Source: Cytophagales bacterium (GTDB taxonomy: Bacteria; Bacteroidota; Bacteroidia; Cytophagales; Thermoflexibacteraceae). Taken from it: a stretch of DNA of 64,000 nucleotides. How positions within the stretch are numbered: position 1 is the first letter of the stretch; each line of letters begins with the position of its first letter. The stretch lies in NCBI GenBank assembly GCA_013299115.1, contig JAAFKA010000003.1:240144-304143 (forward strand). Reading direction: 5' to 3'. Positions 7,491-17,590 of this stretch are shown here, piece after piece. A program made the position numbers and the translations under genes. Under the pieces are notes generated by a model. That model worked only from the letters and a program-made list of their open reading frames with translations. It did not search any database and had not been told where the DNA came from.

Positions 7491-10400
7491 CTACTCCACT
7501 ACGACCTTCCTCACCACTTGCCTATTGCCTATCGTAAACCGAAGCAAATACAGTCCTGATGCTTGGTTTTGCAGCAAAAATTTGTAGCTAAAATCCTTGT
7601 TATATTGGCTATCTGTTTGCTCTACCAACTGCCCCACGCTGTTGTAAATATGTATCTGCACTGCATTTGCCTTCCGTAGTTCCAAATCTACCGCCACATC
7701 TCCCTTTGTTGGATTGGGGAACAAATTGAGTTTGGTAAAAGGCGAAACATTGCTGTCGTAAATTACCTGAATTTTTTTGCTACTATTCACTTCACAGTTG
7801 GCAGCATTTCGCACCTGCAAGGCAACTTCATATTGTCCATCTTTGGGCAGTACCAAACGTGCAGTGGGCTGGGTGCTTACCACTTGTCCGTTTAGCAACC
7901 ATTGGTAGCTGGCTGCAAGGTCTATTTGTTTGGCTTTTAGTTGCAAAGTATCTTGTTCGTATCTGTTTAGCGTATCCAAATTGGTTGTAAATTCTGCATT
8001 GAGTTGGCTCAACGAAATAACAACTTGCGTTGGCACACTTTCCACTAAGGAGTCCGCACAGGTAACATACAACGTAAGAGGTCTTAGCACTTGGCGAATG
8101 GTAAAAGTTTTGCCTCTTGCCAAAGGTCGACTTTGAGGAGTTGGGTATTCTGCATAAAAATTAAATTGGCTACCTCCTTGCGGACTTACCACTGCCTCAC
8201 CTTCATAGCAAGCCGTTAGCGGTTGCACCGCAGGCGAATTGGCTCTGTTTAGCACTTTGACAACTTGCGAAAGGCTATGTTCGCAACCCCAACGGTCTGT
8301 TAATTTGACTTGCAAAGTATAGTTGCCTTGTTTTTGGTAACGATACAAAGGACTTTCTTCATTGGAACTATTGCCATCGCCAAAATCCCACGCCCATTTT
8401 ACTAAATCGGGGTGCTGCACCGCCACCCGAAATGTAGGGCTTTCATATTGCTTGATTTCTTGCGGAATTTGAGGTGTAAAATCCAATTCACTCCTGCGTA
8501 CATACACAGGCGTAGGCTCACTTTCCACCAACGAATCGTTGCAAACGACATAAACAGCTTGGTTATATTGCGGAATAAAAGTGTATTGACTACCCACAGC
8601 CACCGCAGAGTCTAAGGTTGGCAGGTGATAAAACAAAAACTTTTTGCCTCCGCTGGGCTGAATGGTAATGCTTTGTCCTTTGCAAGCTACATATTCGGGG
8701 GGCAAAATAGGTTGAGGACTTTTTTTGCCCACTTTAAAGGTGCGTACCACCGAAGCACTGCAACCTGTATTGTCTGTAACTTTTAGGCTTACCTTAAAAA
8801 TACCTTGCCTGTTGTAAAGATAACTCGGATTAGGCGAATTAACTCTGGGACTGCCATCGCCAAAATCCCACTCCCATTTCACTATGGCGTTGTCTGACCT
8901 GCTGCGGTCTGCAAAATAAATTCTTTCGTACAAAATCGTATCTGCTCTTACAGAAGGGGAAAAGGTGGGGTCTAACAAAGTGCGTGTTACAAACAAACGA
9001 ACAGGCGGACTTTCTACCAAAGAATCCACATTGGTAACAAACAAGGCACTTACATTGACATCTCTCAACAAAAATTCATTGCCTGTTGCCAATAGTTTTT
9101 TGCGAGTTTCGTCTGCATAAAACCTAAATCTTGTACCGTTTTGTGGTTTGATTAATACGGCTTCTTTGGCACAAACTTTTACATCTGTTACAATCGGCAG
9201 GGGGCTTTTACTCAAACGGACTACTTTTATGGTTTTGCTTGCAGTGGAGAAACAGCCCAAACTATCTGTAATGGTCAGCGTAACGGTGTATGTGCCTGTG
9301 CGTGTATAGCGGTGAACAGGATTGCGTAAAGTAGAAAAGTTTTGGTCGCCAAAATTCCAATCACTTCGCAATAAATTGGTAGTGCCATTGAAAAACCAAA
9401 CCGCAGAGGAGTCCACCAAATTCAGCGAATCAACGGCAAAAAACAAAGCCTTTGGTTGTTGTATTTTGAAACGGTAGGTTTGCAATTCACTTTCTAAGGT
9501 CGAATCTACTTGGCTGATGTAAAAAGTTTGGGCTGTATCGGCAGTGGTTACAGCTAAGGAATTGCCTACGTGAAAAGGCACACCCAAATTGTTGGTTTTA
9601 TAAAAACGAAACAATGTGCCTGTTTTGGGTTTTATTGTCAAGTCATTGGCACACAAAACAGGGTGAGTAGTCGGTTGTTTACCTTTGGGAGTCAAAGGAT
9701 TAAGGGCTTGGCTGGCTACTTGGGCTGTTTGCACTAAATTATTGAGGGAAGTGCCAATAAGCAAAGCAAAAACTACTTTGCGAGTTTCGCCTCTTTTGAA
9801 ATTGCCAATCGTTGTGCCTACTACTTGGGCTACGTCTGTGCCTATGTTGTTGCCATTGCCAGCACGCAAATCTTGCAAACCACTTCGCAAGGTCATTATT
9901 TTTTCGGCAACCGAAAAAGAGTCTTGCAAAGCCAAATTGTTTAGGTTTTGTGAAGGATTGAGCTTGTCTATGCTAAAACAAGTCAAGCTATTGCCCCCAA
10001 AAACCTTGATTCCTGTAAATTGATTGCCCGCAAACGAATAGGCAAATTGCCCTGCTGCGTGCCAATCTGCTCGGTTTTGTTGGCTGTTGTCAATATCCCA
10101 ATCTGCAAACAAACCAACCGCCAAACTATCTATGTCTTGGTTGCTGTTATTTTGCAAAGCATATTCTACCAAAACGTATTGGTGGTGAGGTGTATTGATT
10201 CGGGCTGTGATTTGTTGGTTAATTTGCAATCCTATGCGGTGCGTACCTGCTAAGTCGTCTGTAAAATCTGCACCCACCACAAGACTTTGTAATCCTTCTC
10301 CTATTTTTCGGGCTTGGCTTCCAGCTTTAAAATGATTTGCTTTGTTGTTTGGCGTGGTTAGCACGCAATTTGGTATTTTGTTTTGGAAATTGACAAGCAA

Positions 10401-12290
10401 ACCAATTTCTTTGGCAAGAGGCGTGGTATTTGCCAATACGCCCAAACCTTTGCGGTTGGCTGCGTCTGTATTGCCCATTCTGCCGTTGGCTGCTACCGAT
10501 AATTTGACATCATTGAAAGTCAAATTGTAGGTGTCGTCTTCGGTAGTAATTGTAAAGTATTGATAATCAGTATAATTGCTACCATTGCTAAAACCCAAAC
10601 GAAACAATAATTGGGTGTTAGGTGGCGTGTTGGGTTGCACATACACCACAAAAGGATTTTGCTTGTTTTGCACAGAATCCAAACTGTTTAGTTGGGCTAC
10701 TTGCAAATTATTTTGCAAAACAGTGGCAAAAGGCGTAACACTTTGCAGCGTAATTTTTAAATTGCTTACTTTATTGAGCCAATTCACAAAAGTTCCCACC
10801 AATTTTAGCGTATCGCCATTATAGACTTGTTTACCCCAGCCGTTGGTGTAGTCGAGGTTTTGCAACCGAACAGCTACGGAGGTATTGTAGTTGGCAAAAG
10901 CCTTTGCAACATTGATACGCCCTGTGCCTAATTTTTCTACAAAAGGTTGATTGGCAGCTATTTGGTAAATATTATCTGTGTTTACACGCAACAGTTCGCC
11001 AATTTGCAAACCTGTCAATTTGGGGTAGTGGGCTTTGAGCAAGGCTGCTGCACCCGCCACAAATGGGGCTGCAAAAGAAGACCCTCGCTGCATTTCGTAG
11101 CTGTTGTTGGCGGTAACGTGTGTAGTTCGAATCTCAACGCCCGGTGCCGACAAATCTATAAATGGATTGACGATTGCTGTTTCTGACCTTTCGTCAAAAC
11201 GGTCGGTAGCTGCTACGGACAAAGCATTTTGGTAGGCGGCGGGGTAATATACCTTTTCTGCGGGGGCATTGGCTCGGTTGTTATTGCCTGCTGCAATGAC
11301 AACAAGGGCTTTTTTGACTAAGGCAGCGTAGTTGATAGCATCTTGTTGGTGCTGAAAATAAACCCCTTCATCGCCACTGTTAATGAGAGAAACATTGATA
11401 ATTTGGCAACCTCTGTTGGCTGCATACACAATGCCCTCGTAAATACTTGCATTGGCGGTGGTGGTTTGCAACGTAATATCTCTAATGACTTTGATGGGTA
11501 GCAACCTTGCCTGAAAACCTACACCTGCCACGCCCAAATTATTGTCGGTGTGGGCTGCTGCCACACCCGCCACACAAGTTCCATGCCAAAAAGCATCTTG
11601 CACATTGGCATCACGATTGCCAAAATCATAACCTAACGAATCATCTACATAGCCGTTTTGGTCGTCATCGAAATTGGGAACTCCTCGCCTTTCGGCTTCG
11701 TTGTAAAACAATTTTTGGCGTAAATCTTCGTGTGTAGGCAAAATTCCCGAATCTACTATGCCAATGATTACATCAGAACTGCCTTTGCTAATAGCCCAAG
11801 CCTCATAGACTTGTGCTTTTTCAAGTCCCCATTGGAGGGGCAATTCCCTGTCGTTGCTTACATAACGACTGGTTGCCACTTCCATTTGTGGCACAGGCTC
11901 TATATAATGTGTTAAGTTGTGTTTTTGGGCGTAGGCAATAAAAGTTGCAATTTTTTCGGGTGTAATAACTACTTTTGTAACGTGAGTTAAACCTGCTTGT
12001 TCGAAGGTAGTCTGTTCGGCAAAATTGATTTGTGAGGCAATGAAAAGAGGGTCGATGGCAGAAATTTGGAAGTGCTGTTGCAAAAAACGTGCTTGCTGTG
12101 TATAAAATTGTTGGTTTCTCCACCTGACCATAAGCACACCTGATTCGTAATGGGCTGCTTGCATACCTTTTTGTATGGCATCAGGCGAAAACCCTTGCTT
12201 TTGGCGGTGATTTTGGGCTTGCGTGGCACTAAAACAGAAAGAAAAAAAGCCAACAAGTACCCAAAAAGATAGAAAATAGCCCCTCGTCAT
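7491..12290 (-). CDS. Secreted subtilisin-like (S8) protease with PKD domains and T9SS sorting domain
   Basis: A 1599-residue exported protease. The signal peptide MTRGYFLSFWVLVGFFSF... ends at ATQAQ. The S8 triad is visible in order: Asp in IGIVDSGILPTHEDL, His in FWHGTCVAGVAAAHT, Ser in RGSSFAAPFVAGAAAL. A long beta-rich middle region follows, then three PKD-type repeats (WNFGDQNFS, WEWDFGDGSPR, WAWDFGDGNSS). The C-terminal domain FPNPTKGDVAVDLEL ... SGLYLLRFTIGNRQVVRKVVVE is a T9SS type-A sorting signal, so the protein should cross the outer membrane by T9SS and be surface-attached or released. ATG 12290 is chosen because it gives a clean signal peptide; a TTG frame reaches 12341. It is divergent from murI and has a -7 element at 12399-12406. 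The substrate is unknown. Confidence 0.92.
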   Translation of the reverse strand: MTRGYFLSFWVLVGFFSFCFSATQAQNHRQKQGFSPDAIQKGMQAAHYESGVLMVRWRNQQFYTQQARFLQQHFQISAIDPLFIASQINFAEQTTFEQAGLTHVTKVVITPEKIATFIAYAQKHNLTHYIEPVPQMEVATSRYVSNDRELPLQWGLEKAQVYEAWAISKGSSDVIIGIVDSGILPTHEDLRQKLFYNEAERRGVPNFDDDQNGYVDDSLGYDFGNRDANVQDAFWHGTCVAGVAAAHTDNNLGVAGVGFQARLLPIKVIRDITLQTTTANASIYEGIVYAANRGCQIINVSLINSGDEGVYFQHQQDAINYAALVKKALVVIAAGNNNRANAPAEKVYYPAAYQNALSVAATDRFDERSETAIVNPFIDLSAPGVEIRTTHVTANNSYEMQRGSSFAAPFVAGAAALLKAHYPKLTGLQIGELLRVNTDNIYQIAANQPFVEKLGTGRINVAKAFANYNTSVAVRLQNLDYTNGWGKQVYNGDTLKLVGTFVNWLNKVSNLKITLQSVTPFATVLQNNLQVAQLNSLDSVQNKQNPFVVYVQPNTPPNTQLLFRLGFSNGSNYTDYQYFTITTEDDTYNLTFNDVKLSVAANGRMGNTDAANRKGLGVLANTTPLAKEIGLLVNFQNKIPNCVLTTPNNKANHFKAGSQARKIGEGLQSLVVGADFTDDLAGTHRIGLQINQQITARINTPHHQYVLVEYALQNNSNQDIDSLAVGLFADWDIDNSQQNRADWHAAGQFAYSFAGNQFTGIKVFGGNSLTCFSIDKLNPSQNLNNLALQDSFSVAEKIMTLRSGLQDLRAGNGNNIGTDVAQVVGTTIGNFKRGETRKVVFALLIGTSLNNLVQTAQVASQALNPLTPKGKQPTTHPVLCANDLTIKPKTGTLFRFYKTNNLGVPFHVGNSLAVTTADTAQTFYISQVDSTLESELQTYRFKIQQPKALFFAVDSLNLVDSSAVWFFNGTTNLLRSDWNFGDQNFSTLRNPVHRYTRTGTYTVTLTITDSLGCFSTASKTIKVVRLSKSPLPIVTDVKVCAKEAVLIKPQNGTRFRFYADETRKKLLATGNEFLLRDVNVSALFVTNVDSLVESPPVRLFVTRTLLDPTFSPSVRADTILYERIYFADRSRSDNAIVKWEWDFGDGSPRVNSPNPSYLYNRQGIFKVSLKVTDNTGCSASVVRTFKVGKKSPQPILPPEYVACKGQSITIQPSGGKKFLFYHLPTLDSAVAVGSQYTFIPQYNQAVYVVCNDSLVESEPTPVYVRRSELDFTPQIPQEIKQYESPTFRVAVQHPDLVKWAWDFGDGNSSNEESPLYRYQKQGNYTLQVKLTDRWGCEHSLSQVVKVLNRANSPAVQPLTACYEGEAVVSPQGGSQFNFYAEYPTPQSRPLARGKTFTIRQVLRPLTLYVTCADSLVESVPTQVVISLSQLNAEFTTNLDTLNRYEQDTLQLKAKQIDLAASYQWLLNGQVVSTQPTARLVLPKDGQYEVALQVRNAANCEVNSSKKIQVIYDSNVSPFTKLNLFPNPTKGDVAVDLELRKANAVQIHIYNSVGQLVEQTDSQYNKDFSYKFLLQNQASGLYLLRFTIGNRQVVRKVVVE

Positions 12291-12398
12291 TGGTTGTATA
12301 GTTTGTGTATTACTGTGTAATGTTTTGCGTGAAAACTGCAAGGAAGTAGTGAAGTCTGTCTAAGGTGTTGTTTTTGCATTTTTTACAACGCACTGCCA

Positions 12399-12406
12399 CA
12401 AAATTA
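12399..12406 (-). promoter_or_regulatory. -7 element for the subtilase gene
   Basis: Minus strand TAATTTTG (TAnnTTTG), giving a leader of about 100 bases. The -33 region is A/T-rich without a clear TTTG. Confidence 0.4.
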
Positions 12407-12487
12407 GTTTTTTTATTTGGTTTTTCGATAAAAAATAGGAAAAAAATTATTAAATTTTTTGTAAAATGCTAAAAAAAGGCAACAATC

Positions 12488-12518
12488 TTGCAAGGTTGCA
12501 AGACTTCGAGTAGCTTTG
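12488..12518 (+). promoter_or_regulatory. Promoter of murI
   Basis: TTG at 12488-12490, 20 bases, TAGCTTTG at 12511-12518. The likely TTG start codon of murI follows 17 bases downstream, so the leader is very short. Confidence 0.6.
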
Positions 12519-12535
12519 CAAAAACTTTTGCAGCC

Positions 12536-13351
12536 TTGAAGACATCTCCGATTGGTATTTTCGATAGTGGCATTGGCGGCTTGACCTTAGCCCATGCCGT
12601 AAAAAACTTGTTGCCCAATGAGAGCATTGTCTATTTTGGCGATACTGCCCACCTTCCTTATGGCGAAAAATCTACAGCAGCTATTCAAGCCTATACAGTC
12701 AAAATTATAGATGTGTTGTTGCAGCACCAATGCAAAGTGATTTTGATAGCCTGCTATTCGGCTTCTACGGCGGCTTACGAGTTGGCTGCGGCTTATACAG
12801 CAAGCAAAGCAAAAGTTATCAGCATGATAGAGCCTGTAGTCAATTTTTTGGGAACAACTTACAAACAAAAATCTGTAGGTTTAATTGGCACAAGACAAAC
12901 TATCAATTCTGGTGTTTTCGACCAAAAAATAAAGGCTTTGCAACAGAGAATAGACATGAAATTTTTAGCTACGCCCTTGTTAGTCAATATGATAGAAGAA
13001 GGTTTTTTTAACAACAACATCAGCCATAGCATCATCGAGCAATACCTTTCTAATCCTGCTTTGCAAGGAATAGAGGCGTTGATTTTGGGCTGCACACATT
13101 TTCCATTGATACGCAAGGAAATAGATGCTTATTACCAACAAAGGCAACTGCAAGTGCAGACCATAGATGCTTCGCTGTTGGTGGCTACACATTTACAAAA
13201 CTACCTGCAAACCAACGACTTGCTACAACTACCCACAACTACACCTACCTATAAATTTTTGGTGTCTGATTATACTAAATCTTTTGAGGCTTCGACCACC
13301 TTGTTTTTTGGGCAACAAGTAGCCTTGGAACAGTTTAAGTTGTGGGAATAA
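12536..13351 (+). CDS. murI: Glutamate racemase MurI
   Basis: A 271-residue enzyme that converts L- to D-glutamate for peptidoglycan. The family landmarks are present: IGIFDSGIGGLTLA near the N-terminus, YFGDTAHLPYGEKS, the first catalytic cysteine in IACYSASTAA (many relatives have CNTAS), and the second in LGCTHFPLI. I place the start at TTG 12536 (MKTSPIGIF), because an upstream frame from 12488 would be translated through the promoter's -7 element. The gene stands alone, divergent from the subtilase and convergent with the CoA-binding gene. Confidence 0.92.
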   Translation: MKTSPIGIFDSGIGGLTLAHAVKNLLPNESIVYFGDTAHLPYGEKSTAAIQAYTVKIIDVLLQHQCKVILIACYSASTAAYELAAAYTASKAKVISMIEPVVNFLGTTYKQKSVGLIGTRQTINSGVFDQKIKALQQRIDMKFLATPLLVNMIEEGFFNNNISHSIIEQYLSNPALQGIEALILGCTHFPLIRKEIDAYYQQRQLQVQTIDASLLVATHLQNYLQTNDLLQLPTTTPTYKFLVSDYTKSFEASTTLFFGQQVALEQFKLWE

Positions 13352-13371
13352 GCAATAGAAATTGTAAAATC

Positions 13372-13734
13372 TTAATAATTTCCAATAGACAACATGACCA
13401 ATGTGCAGCCCTCTATGGTGGCAATCCCAGCTTTTTCGGCTAAGGTTTTGAGTTCGGGGTTTTCTGTACCAGGGTTAAAAACGATACGTTTGGGTTGAGT
13501 TTTCAGGATATAGTCGTACCATTCGGGTTGGTTTTTTGCCCCTACATACAGCGTAATGGTGTCTATGTCTGCAAACACAGGTTTGTCAGTTTGGATAGGT
13601 TGCCCTGCCACTTCGCCTGCCTTGATGCCTATATTTACAATCTGGTGTCCGTTTTCAGTCAATTTATGGGCTGCTTTGTAAGCATATCTTTCGGGGTTTT
13701 CACTTGCCCCTATGATTAAGGTTTTTTTGCTCAT
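13372..13734 (-). CDS. CoA-binding (YccU-like) protein
   Basis: A 120-residue Rossmann-fold protein starting MSKKTLIIGASENPERYAYKAAHKL. It contains the CoA-binding domain pattern GASxxPxRYAYKA and FNPGTENPELKTLAEKAGI, as in YccU/DUF-type CoA-binding proteins. Its cellular role is unknown, though members bind CoA or nucleotide. It is 13 bases downstream of the one-chain restriction-modification gene on the same strand and is probably co-transcribed with it, although nothing suggests a shared function. Confidence 0.85.
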   Translation of the reverse strand: MSKKTLIIGASENPERYAYKAAHKLTENGHQIVNIGIKAGEVAGQPIQTDKPVFADIDTITLYVGAKNQPEWYDYILKTQPKRIVFNPGTENPELKTLAEKAGIATIEGCTLVMLSIGNY

Positions 13735-13747
13735 TGGTGGTGTGGTT

Positions 13748-16057
13748 TTAGATGGAACTCGAATAAGGCAGTGATTTGATATAATTTTCCATGAACTCAA
13801 AATCTGGTTGCCCATCTTTTGAGGGTAATTTAATTTTGAAAGTTTCTAATCTTTCTTTTTTAGCAGTCATGCCATAAGAAAAACGTATTTTTTCTAATTG
13901 CATAACTGTTGATATGAATAAAGCTATTTCAGGTGTAAATGCTCTATCCTTCAAATAAATAGCATTGCAGTTGTCTGAAATCCAACTTTTATTCTTTTGA
14001 TAAAAAACTTCACCTATTGAGCCATAGCAAGCAAAAGATAAGCAATTTTCATCTGTATAACCGTTGTCAATATAGTTGTCTATACCATTATTTAAGGCAG
14101 ACGAACTAACATAGGGAATAGTACCAGCTTCTTGGTCTTCTTTGGTCAGTCGTTTTCCTTTCTTTATTTTGAATAGCTGTTGATAGTCAAAATATTGCCA
14201 AGTAGAAATATTTGGAATTATATCCACATCACTTACAATAGTTGGCTGAATGACAACAGTATTTTGCTGAAATGGCATAGTAAGTTTGAAAGCCAAATAG
14301 TCTTTTATATTTTTCTCAAAATCATACACAGACAATTTTGTATAATCTGTTTCCAAATAAGCCTCTGCACACCATTCACTTGATGCAGACACAAACCTTT
14401 TCACACTAAACCCCGCTTCTTCTTTTCCTCTCTTGTAATAGTTTGTCCATTTGCTTAATCTTTCCTTCCAATCTCCTTGCACGTTTACTCTTCCCTTGCG
14501 TTTGATAGTAAAACCATCATCTTTATAATAACCAAAATAGGTTTCCACTTTTTCATCATGAGGTTTGTGTGCTACAAAAACCATTACACAAGTTACTGCA
14601 TTGGCTTTTGAGTCATTAAAAAGTTCATTAGGCATAGACAAAACTGCTTTGAGGGTATGTTTTTGCAAGAGTTGCTTTTTAAATTCATAAGCCATACCTG
14701 TTTTAGCTAATGCTCTCTCCATTGGCACAATCGCAATACAAGTTCCACCTTCTACCAAACATTCTAAGTTATTTAGAATAAACTTTAGTTCGTCTTTTTC
14801 AGTCGTATAGGGTGGATTTAGAAAACCAATAGTCGGCTTTTTAGCTTTTACTTCTTTTATCACTTCCTCGTCAAAGCAACTGCCGTTGATAATATTCGTT
14901 TTCCCATCTTGGTGAATATACATATTAGATACTGCCAAAGCAAAAATATGTGCCTGATATTCAACGCCAATAAGTTGAGAGGTCTTAATTTCTTGTATTT
15001 TTTTGCTATCTCCCTTTGCGTCTTTCACCATTTCTTTCATTGCCGAAATCAAAAAACCACCTGTGCCTGTGCAGTTGTCATAGACAATAGAATTTTTATT
15101 AACTTGTGCCAGTTCTGCAAATAATTCGGTAATGTGTGGCGGTGTCAATACAATTCCCAAACCTTTATCACTATTTGCGTAGCGTAGAAACTCAATGTAT
15201 AATTGCCCCAAGACATCAAAATATTCGTGAGTTTTGATAAAAGAGTTGATATTTTCATCTATTTCGTCTATCAATTCTTTTAAAACTTTTTCTTTGGTAG
15301 CCAGCGAAGTATCTGTTTTAATAAATCCAAATTGCGTATTTAGATTATCAAGTTTTTTTCCAAAAATATTTGATTCCTCTAATTTTTCGGCTACTGTTTT
15401 TGTCAAGAAATCAGCTAAACTCTTTGGCGTTGTTTTTTTTGTATAAGAGGTTTTAAAAGCCTCGTCTTCTAAGGCAATTAAAATACAACTAATTAACAAA
15501 CTCCGTTGGCTTTCTAAAATTTTATAGGTATGTAGTTTTTCATTCAGCTTTTTCGTAAATTCCAATAACGTATTATAATCCTGCCTAAATTTTTCGGGAC
15601 TTTGCAAATAACCACTCAAATAGTCTGGGGCAGCCAATAAGGTACTTCCAAAAATAGGAACAGCTTTTTTCTCTTCTTTCAGGTGCAAAAAATGCGAAAT
15701 TTTTAACTCTTTTTCAGTTTCGCCACTTACTGCAATCGCCAATACATCAAAATCTTTTGCCAAATAAGACGCATACAACAAGACACCATCAACCGCAAAA
15801 TCTGCATAGTTGTCCTTGTTTGGGCTTTCGTGTTTGCTAATCGTAGCTTTGCACGCTACCACAATCAATAAATCGGCATTGGTTTTGAAAGTTATCAAAA
15901 ATTCGGGCTTGCCTTTTCCACTACCTTTTTTGGAGGCTGTTTTTAGCAATTTATCAATTTTGAGGTTGTCAGAGGCTTGTTCCTCAATAGTTACAAAGTC
16001 TTTGAACTGCTCAAAATGAGTTCTTACGATTGATTCGGTTTTTCTTTCGTTTGCCAT
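13748..16057 (-). CDS. One-chain restriction-modification protein (type IIG-like: nuclease-like domain, N6-adenine methylase, TRD)
   Basis: A 769-residue fusion. Residues 1-130 resemble the PD-(D/E)XK domain that heads type IIG enzymes (KPEFLITFKTNADLLIVVACK), but the expected catalytic Glu of the E-C-K motif is Ala68 (codon GCG at 15854-15856). Residues about 290-560 are an HsdM-type N6-adenine methylase with SAM motif DNCTGTGGFLISAM and catalytic NPPY. Residues about 610-769 are a target-recognition domain with the HsdS-like signature PYVSSSALNNGIDNYI and CLSFACYGSIGEVFY. Only one recognition domain is present. With the substitution the protein may methylate without cutting, unless the nuclease site is read differently. 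The upstream region has tandem palindromes and no clear promoter. Confidence 0.85.
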   Translation of the reverse strand: MANERKTESIVRTHFEQFKDFVTIEEQASDNLKIDKLLKTASKKGSGKGKPEFLITFKTNADLLIVVACKATISKHESPNKDNYADFAVDGVLLYASYLAKDFDVLAIAVSGETEKELKISHFLHLKEEKKAVPIFGSTLLAAPDYLSGYLQSPEKFRQDYNTLLEFTKKLNEKLHTYKILESQRSLLISCILIALEDEAFKTSYTKKTTPKSLADFLTKTVAEKLEESNIFGKKLDNLNTQFGFIKTDTSLATKEKVLKELIDEIDENINSFIKTHEYFDVLGQLYIEFLRYANSDKGLGIVLTPPHITELFAELAQVNKNSIVYDNCTGTGGFLISAMKEMVKDAKGDSKKIQEIKTSQLIGVEYQAHIFALAVSNMYIHQDGKTNIINGSCFDEEVIKEVKAKKPTIGFLNPPYTTEKDELKFILNNLECLVEGGTCIAIVPMERALAKTGMAYEFKKQLLQKHTLKAVLSMPNELFNDSKANAVTCVMVFVAHKPHDEKVETYFGYYKDDGFTIKRKGRVNVQGDWKERLSKWTNYYKRGKEEAGFSVKRFVSASSEWCAEAYLETDYTKLSVYDFEKNIKDYLAFKLTMPFQQNTVVIQPTIVSDVDIIPNISTWQYFDYQQLFKIKKGKRLTKEDQEAGTIPYVSSSALNNGIDNYIDNGYTDENCLSFACYGSIGEVFYQKNKSWISDNCNAIYLKDRAFTPEIALFISTVMQLEKIRFSYGMTAKKERLETFKIKLPSKDGQPDFEFMENYIKSLPYSSSI

Positions 16058-16088
16058 TTTTATAATGGAATAAAAGTATAAATAGGTG

Positions 16089-16227
16089 CTTTGGGATTCT
16101 CAAATCCCAAAGTATTAAGTGCTTTGGGATTCTCAAATCCCAAAGTAGTTTTTTTATACAAGTACGATTGTCAAGGTCTGGACTGCCTAAGTCATTGCCA
16201 ACGTACTTGTATATAAAAAACTACTTT
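16089..16227. repeat. Cluster of palindromic elements
   Basis: Two tandem copies of a hairpin with CTTTGGGATT and AATCCCAAAG arms (16089-16113 and about 16119-16147) are followed by a long imperfect inverted repeat (16143-16227). Its arms include AGTAGTTTTTTTATACAAG and its core reads ATTGTCAAGGTCTG and CATTGCCAACGTA. The core belongs to the same family as the large inverted repeat at 42268-42357. The last bases overlap the proline dehydrogenase 3' end. Confidence 0.7.
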
Positions 16228-17453
16228 GCCTTGCTCCTTCTTGCTCTTTCTTTTGCCACCAGAGAAAATTCTCGGCTGGTTTGTCCTGCAATGGAGGTAT
16301 TTTCGGCTGCACGTCTGAAAAGGTAGGGCATAACGGCTTTTACAGGACCATAAGGCACATATTTTGCCACATTGTAACCTGCTTTTGCCAAATTATACGA
16401 AATATTATCACTCATGCCGTAGAGTTGAGCAAAGAAAAAATCGGGGTGGTTGGCGGGGATTTGGTGCTGTTGCATCAGTTTTGCCAACAGATAACTGCTT
16501 TGCTCGTTGTGTGTGCCTGCACAAATAGCCACGCCTTTTTGGTTATTTTGGCTGCGATTTTCCACACAAAACGCAAGGGCAGCATCAAAATCTTTGTCGC
16601 AAGCCTCCTTGTTGGGTTGAATAGGGTCTTGGTAGCCCATGTCGGTTGCTCTTTTACGTTCACGTTCCATATAAGCACCCCGAACTAATTTTGCACCCAA
16701 ATAGTAGCCTGATTCTTTGGCAACCTGCACAGCTTTTTTCAATTTGCCGAGTCTATCGTGAGTGTAGAGTTGGAAAGTATTATAGACAATGGGCAGTTCT
16801 TGGTTGTATTTTGCCATCATTTCATAGCACAAAGAGTCTATGGCATCTTGAATCCACGTTTCCTCGCCGTCTATAAAAATTCTCACTTTGTTTTGGTGGG
16901 CTGCTTTGCAAATTTTGTCGACCCGTTGGCGTACTCTTTCGTAGGCTGCCCTTTCGTCTGCCGAAATTTCTACTGTTTTGCCACACAACTCGGAGGTAAT
17001 TTTTTCTAACAAAGGAGTGGAGGCAAGCCCTGTAACTTTGAATACGCTAAAAGGAATAGCTTTGCGGTTTTGGGCTGCTTTGGTTATGGTTGCAATGGTT
17101 TCTTCTGTGGTTGCATCAAACCATTTTTCGTTTTTCATGCCCTCTACGGAGTAGTCGAGGATAGTGCCAATGTTGAATTTGGCTAATTGTTGTATAGTTT
17201 TTTCACATTCCTCTATGGTTTCGCCACCGCAAAACTGCTTAAACAAGGTGTGCTTGACTATTCCCTTGATAGGCAACCCTGCATTGAAGGCTGTTTGAAT
17301 GGTCTTTGTACCCATTGCCACCAACCAGTTGGCATTCATAGAGGCAAAGAGTAGGTAGGTTTGATACAACTCAACATCATTTTTTGAGGAAAATGCAATG
17401 GCTGTATCGTCAAACGACAAAGTGGGCTGAGAAATGGTAGTTGCTGTCGACAT
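16221..17453 (-). CDS. Proline dehydrogenase
   Basis: A 410-residue FAD enzyme (PRODH), oxidising proline to pyrroline-5-carboxylate. The TIM-barrel signatures are clear: PFSVFKVTGLAS, VRIFIDGEETWIQDAID, YNTFQLYTHDRL, YYLGAKLVRGAYMERER, GVAICAGTHNEQSS and AKYVPYGPVKAVMPYLFRRAAEN, the last being the substrate-binding C-terminal motif with conserved R-R. It has the length of the stand-alone Bacteroidota type, with no PutA fusion. ATG 17453 starts MSTATTISQ. A TATCTTTG -7 element lies 30 bases upstream. It is probably monocistronic. Confidence 0.93.
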   Translation of the reverse strand: MSTATTISQPTLSFDDTAIAFSSKNDVELYQTYLLFASMNANWLVAMGTKTIQTAFNAGLPIKGIVKHTLFKQFCGGETIEECEKTIQQLAKFNIGTILDYSVEGMKNEKWFDATTEETIATITKAAQNRKAIPFSVFKVTGLASTPLLEKITSELCGKTVEISADERAAYERVRQRVDKICKAAHQNKVRIFIDGEETWIQDAIDSLCYEMMAKYNQELPIVYNTFQLYTHDRLGKLKKAVQVAKESGYYLGAKLVRGAYMERERKRATDMGYQDPIQPNKEACDKDFDAALAFCVENRSQNNQKGVAICAGTHNEQSSYLLAKLMQQHQIPANHPDFFFAQLYGMSDNISYNLAKAGYNVAKYVPYGPVKAVMPYLFRRAAENTSIAGQTSREFSLVAKERARRSKAK

Positions 17454-17483
17454 AATTTTTGTGTTTTATCTTTTTGATAGTTG

Positions 17484-17491
17484 CAAAGATA
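17484..17491 (-). promoter_or_regulatory. -7 element for proline dehydrogenase
   Basis: Minus strand TATCTTTG. No clear -33 TTTG at 19-21 bases. Confidence 0.45.
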
Positions 17492-17590
17492 ACAAAAATA
17501 AAGGACTTAATCTTTCTTCTTTATGCAAATTTCTATTTCTAAAAATCAAACTAAATGAGAACAGTAACAGAAACATACTTTTAGTTGCAA

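Noticed and set aside
16089..16147. Two tandem hairpins as a minimal CRISPR
   Set aside because: The spacer is only a few bases and the repeat is a self-complementary palindrome of a kind found singly elsewhere.
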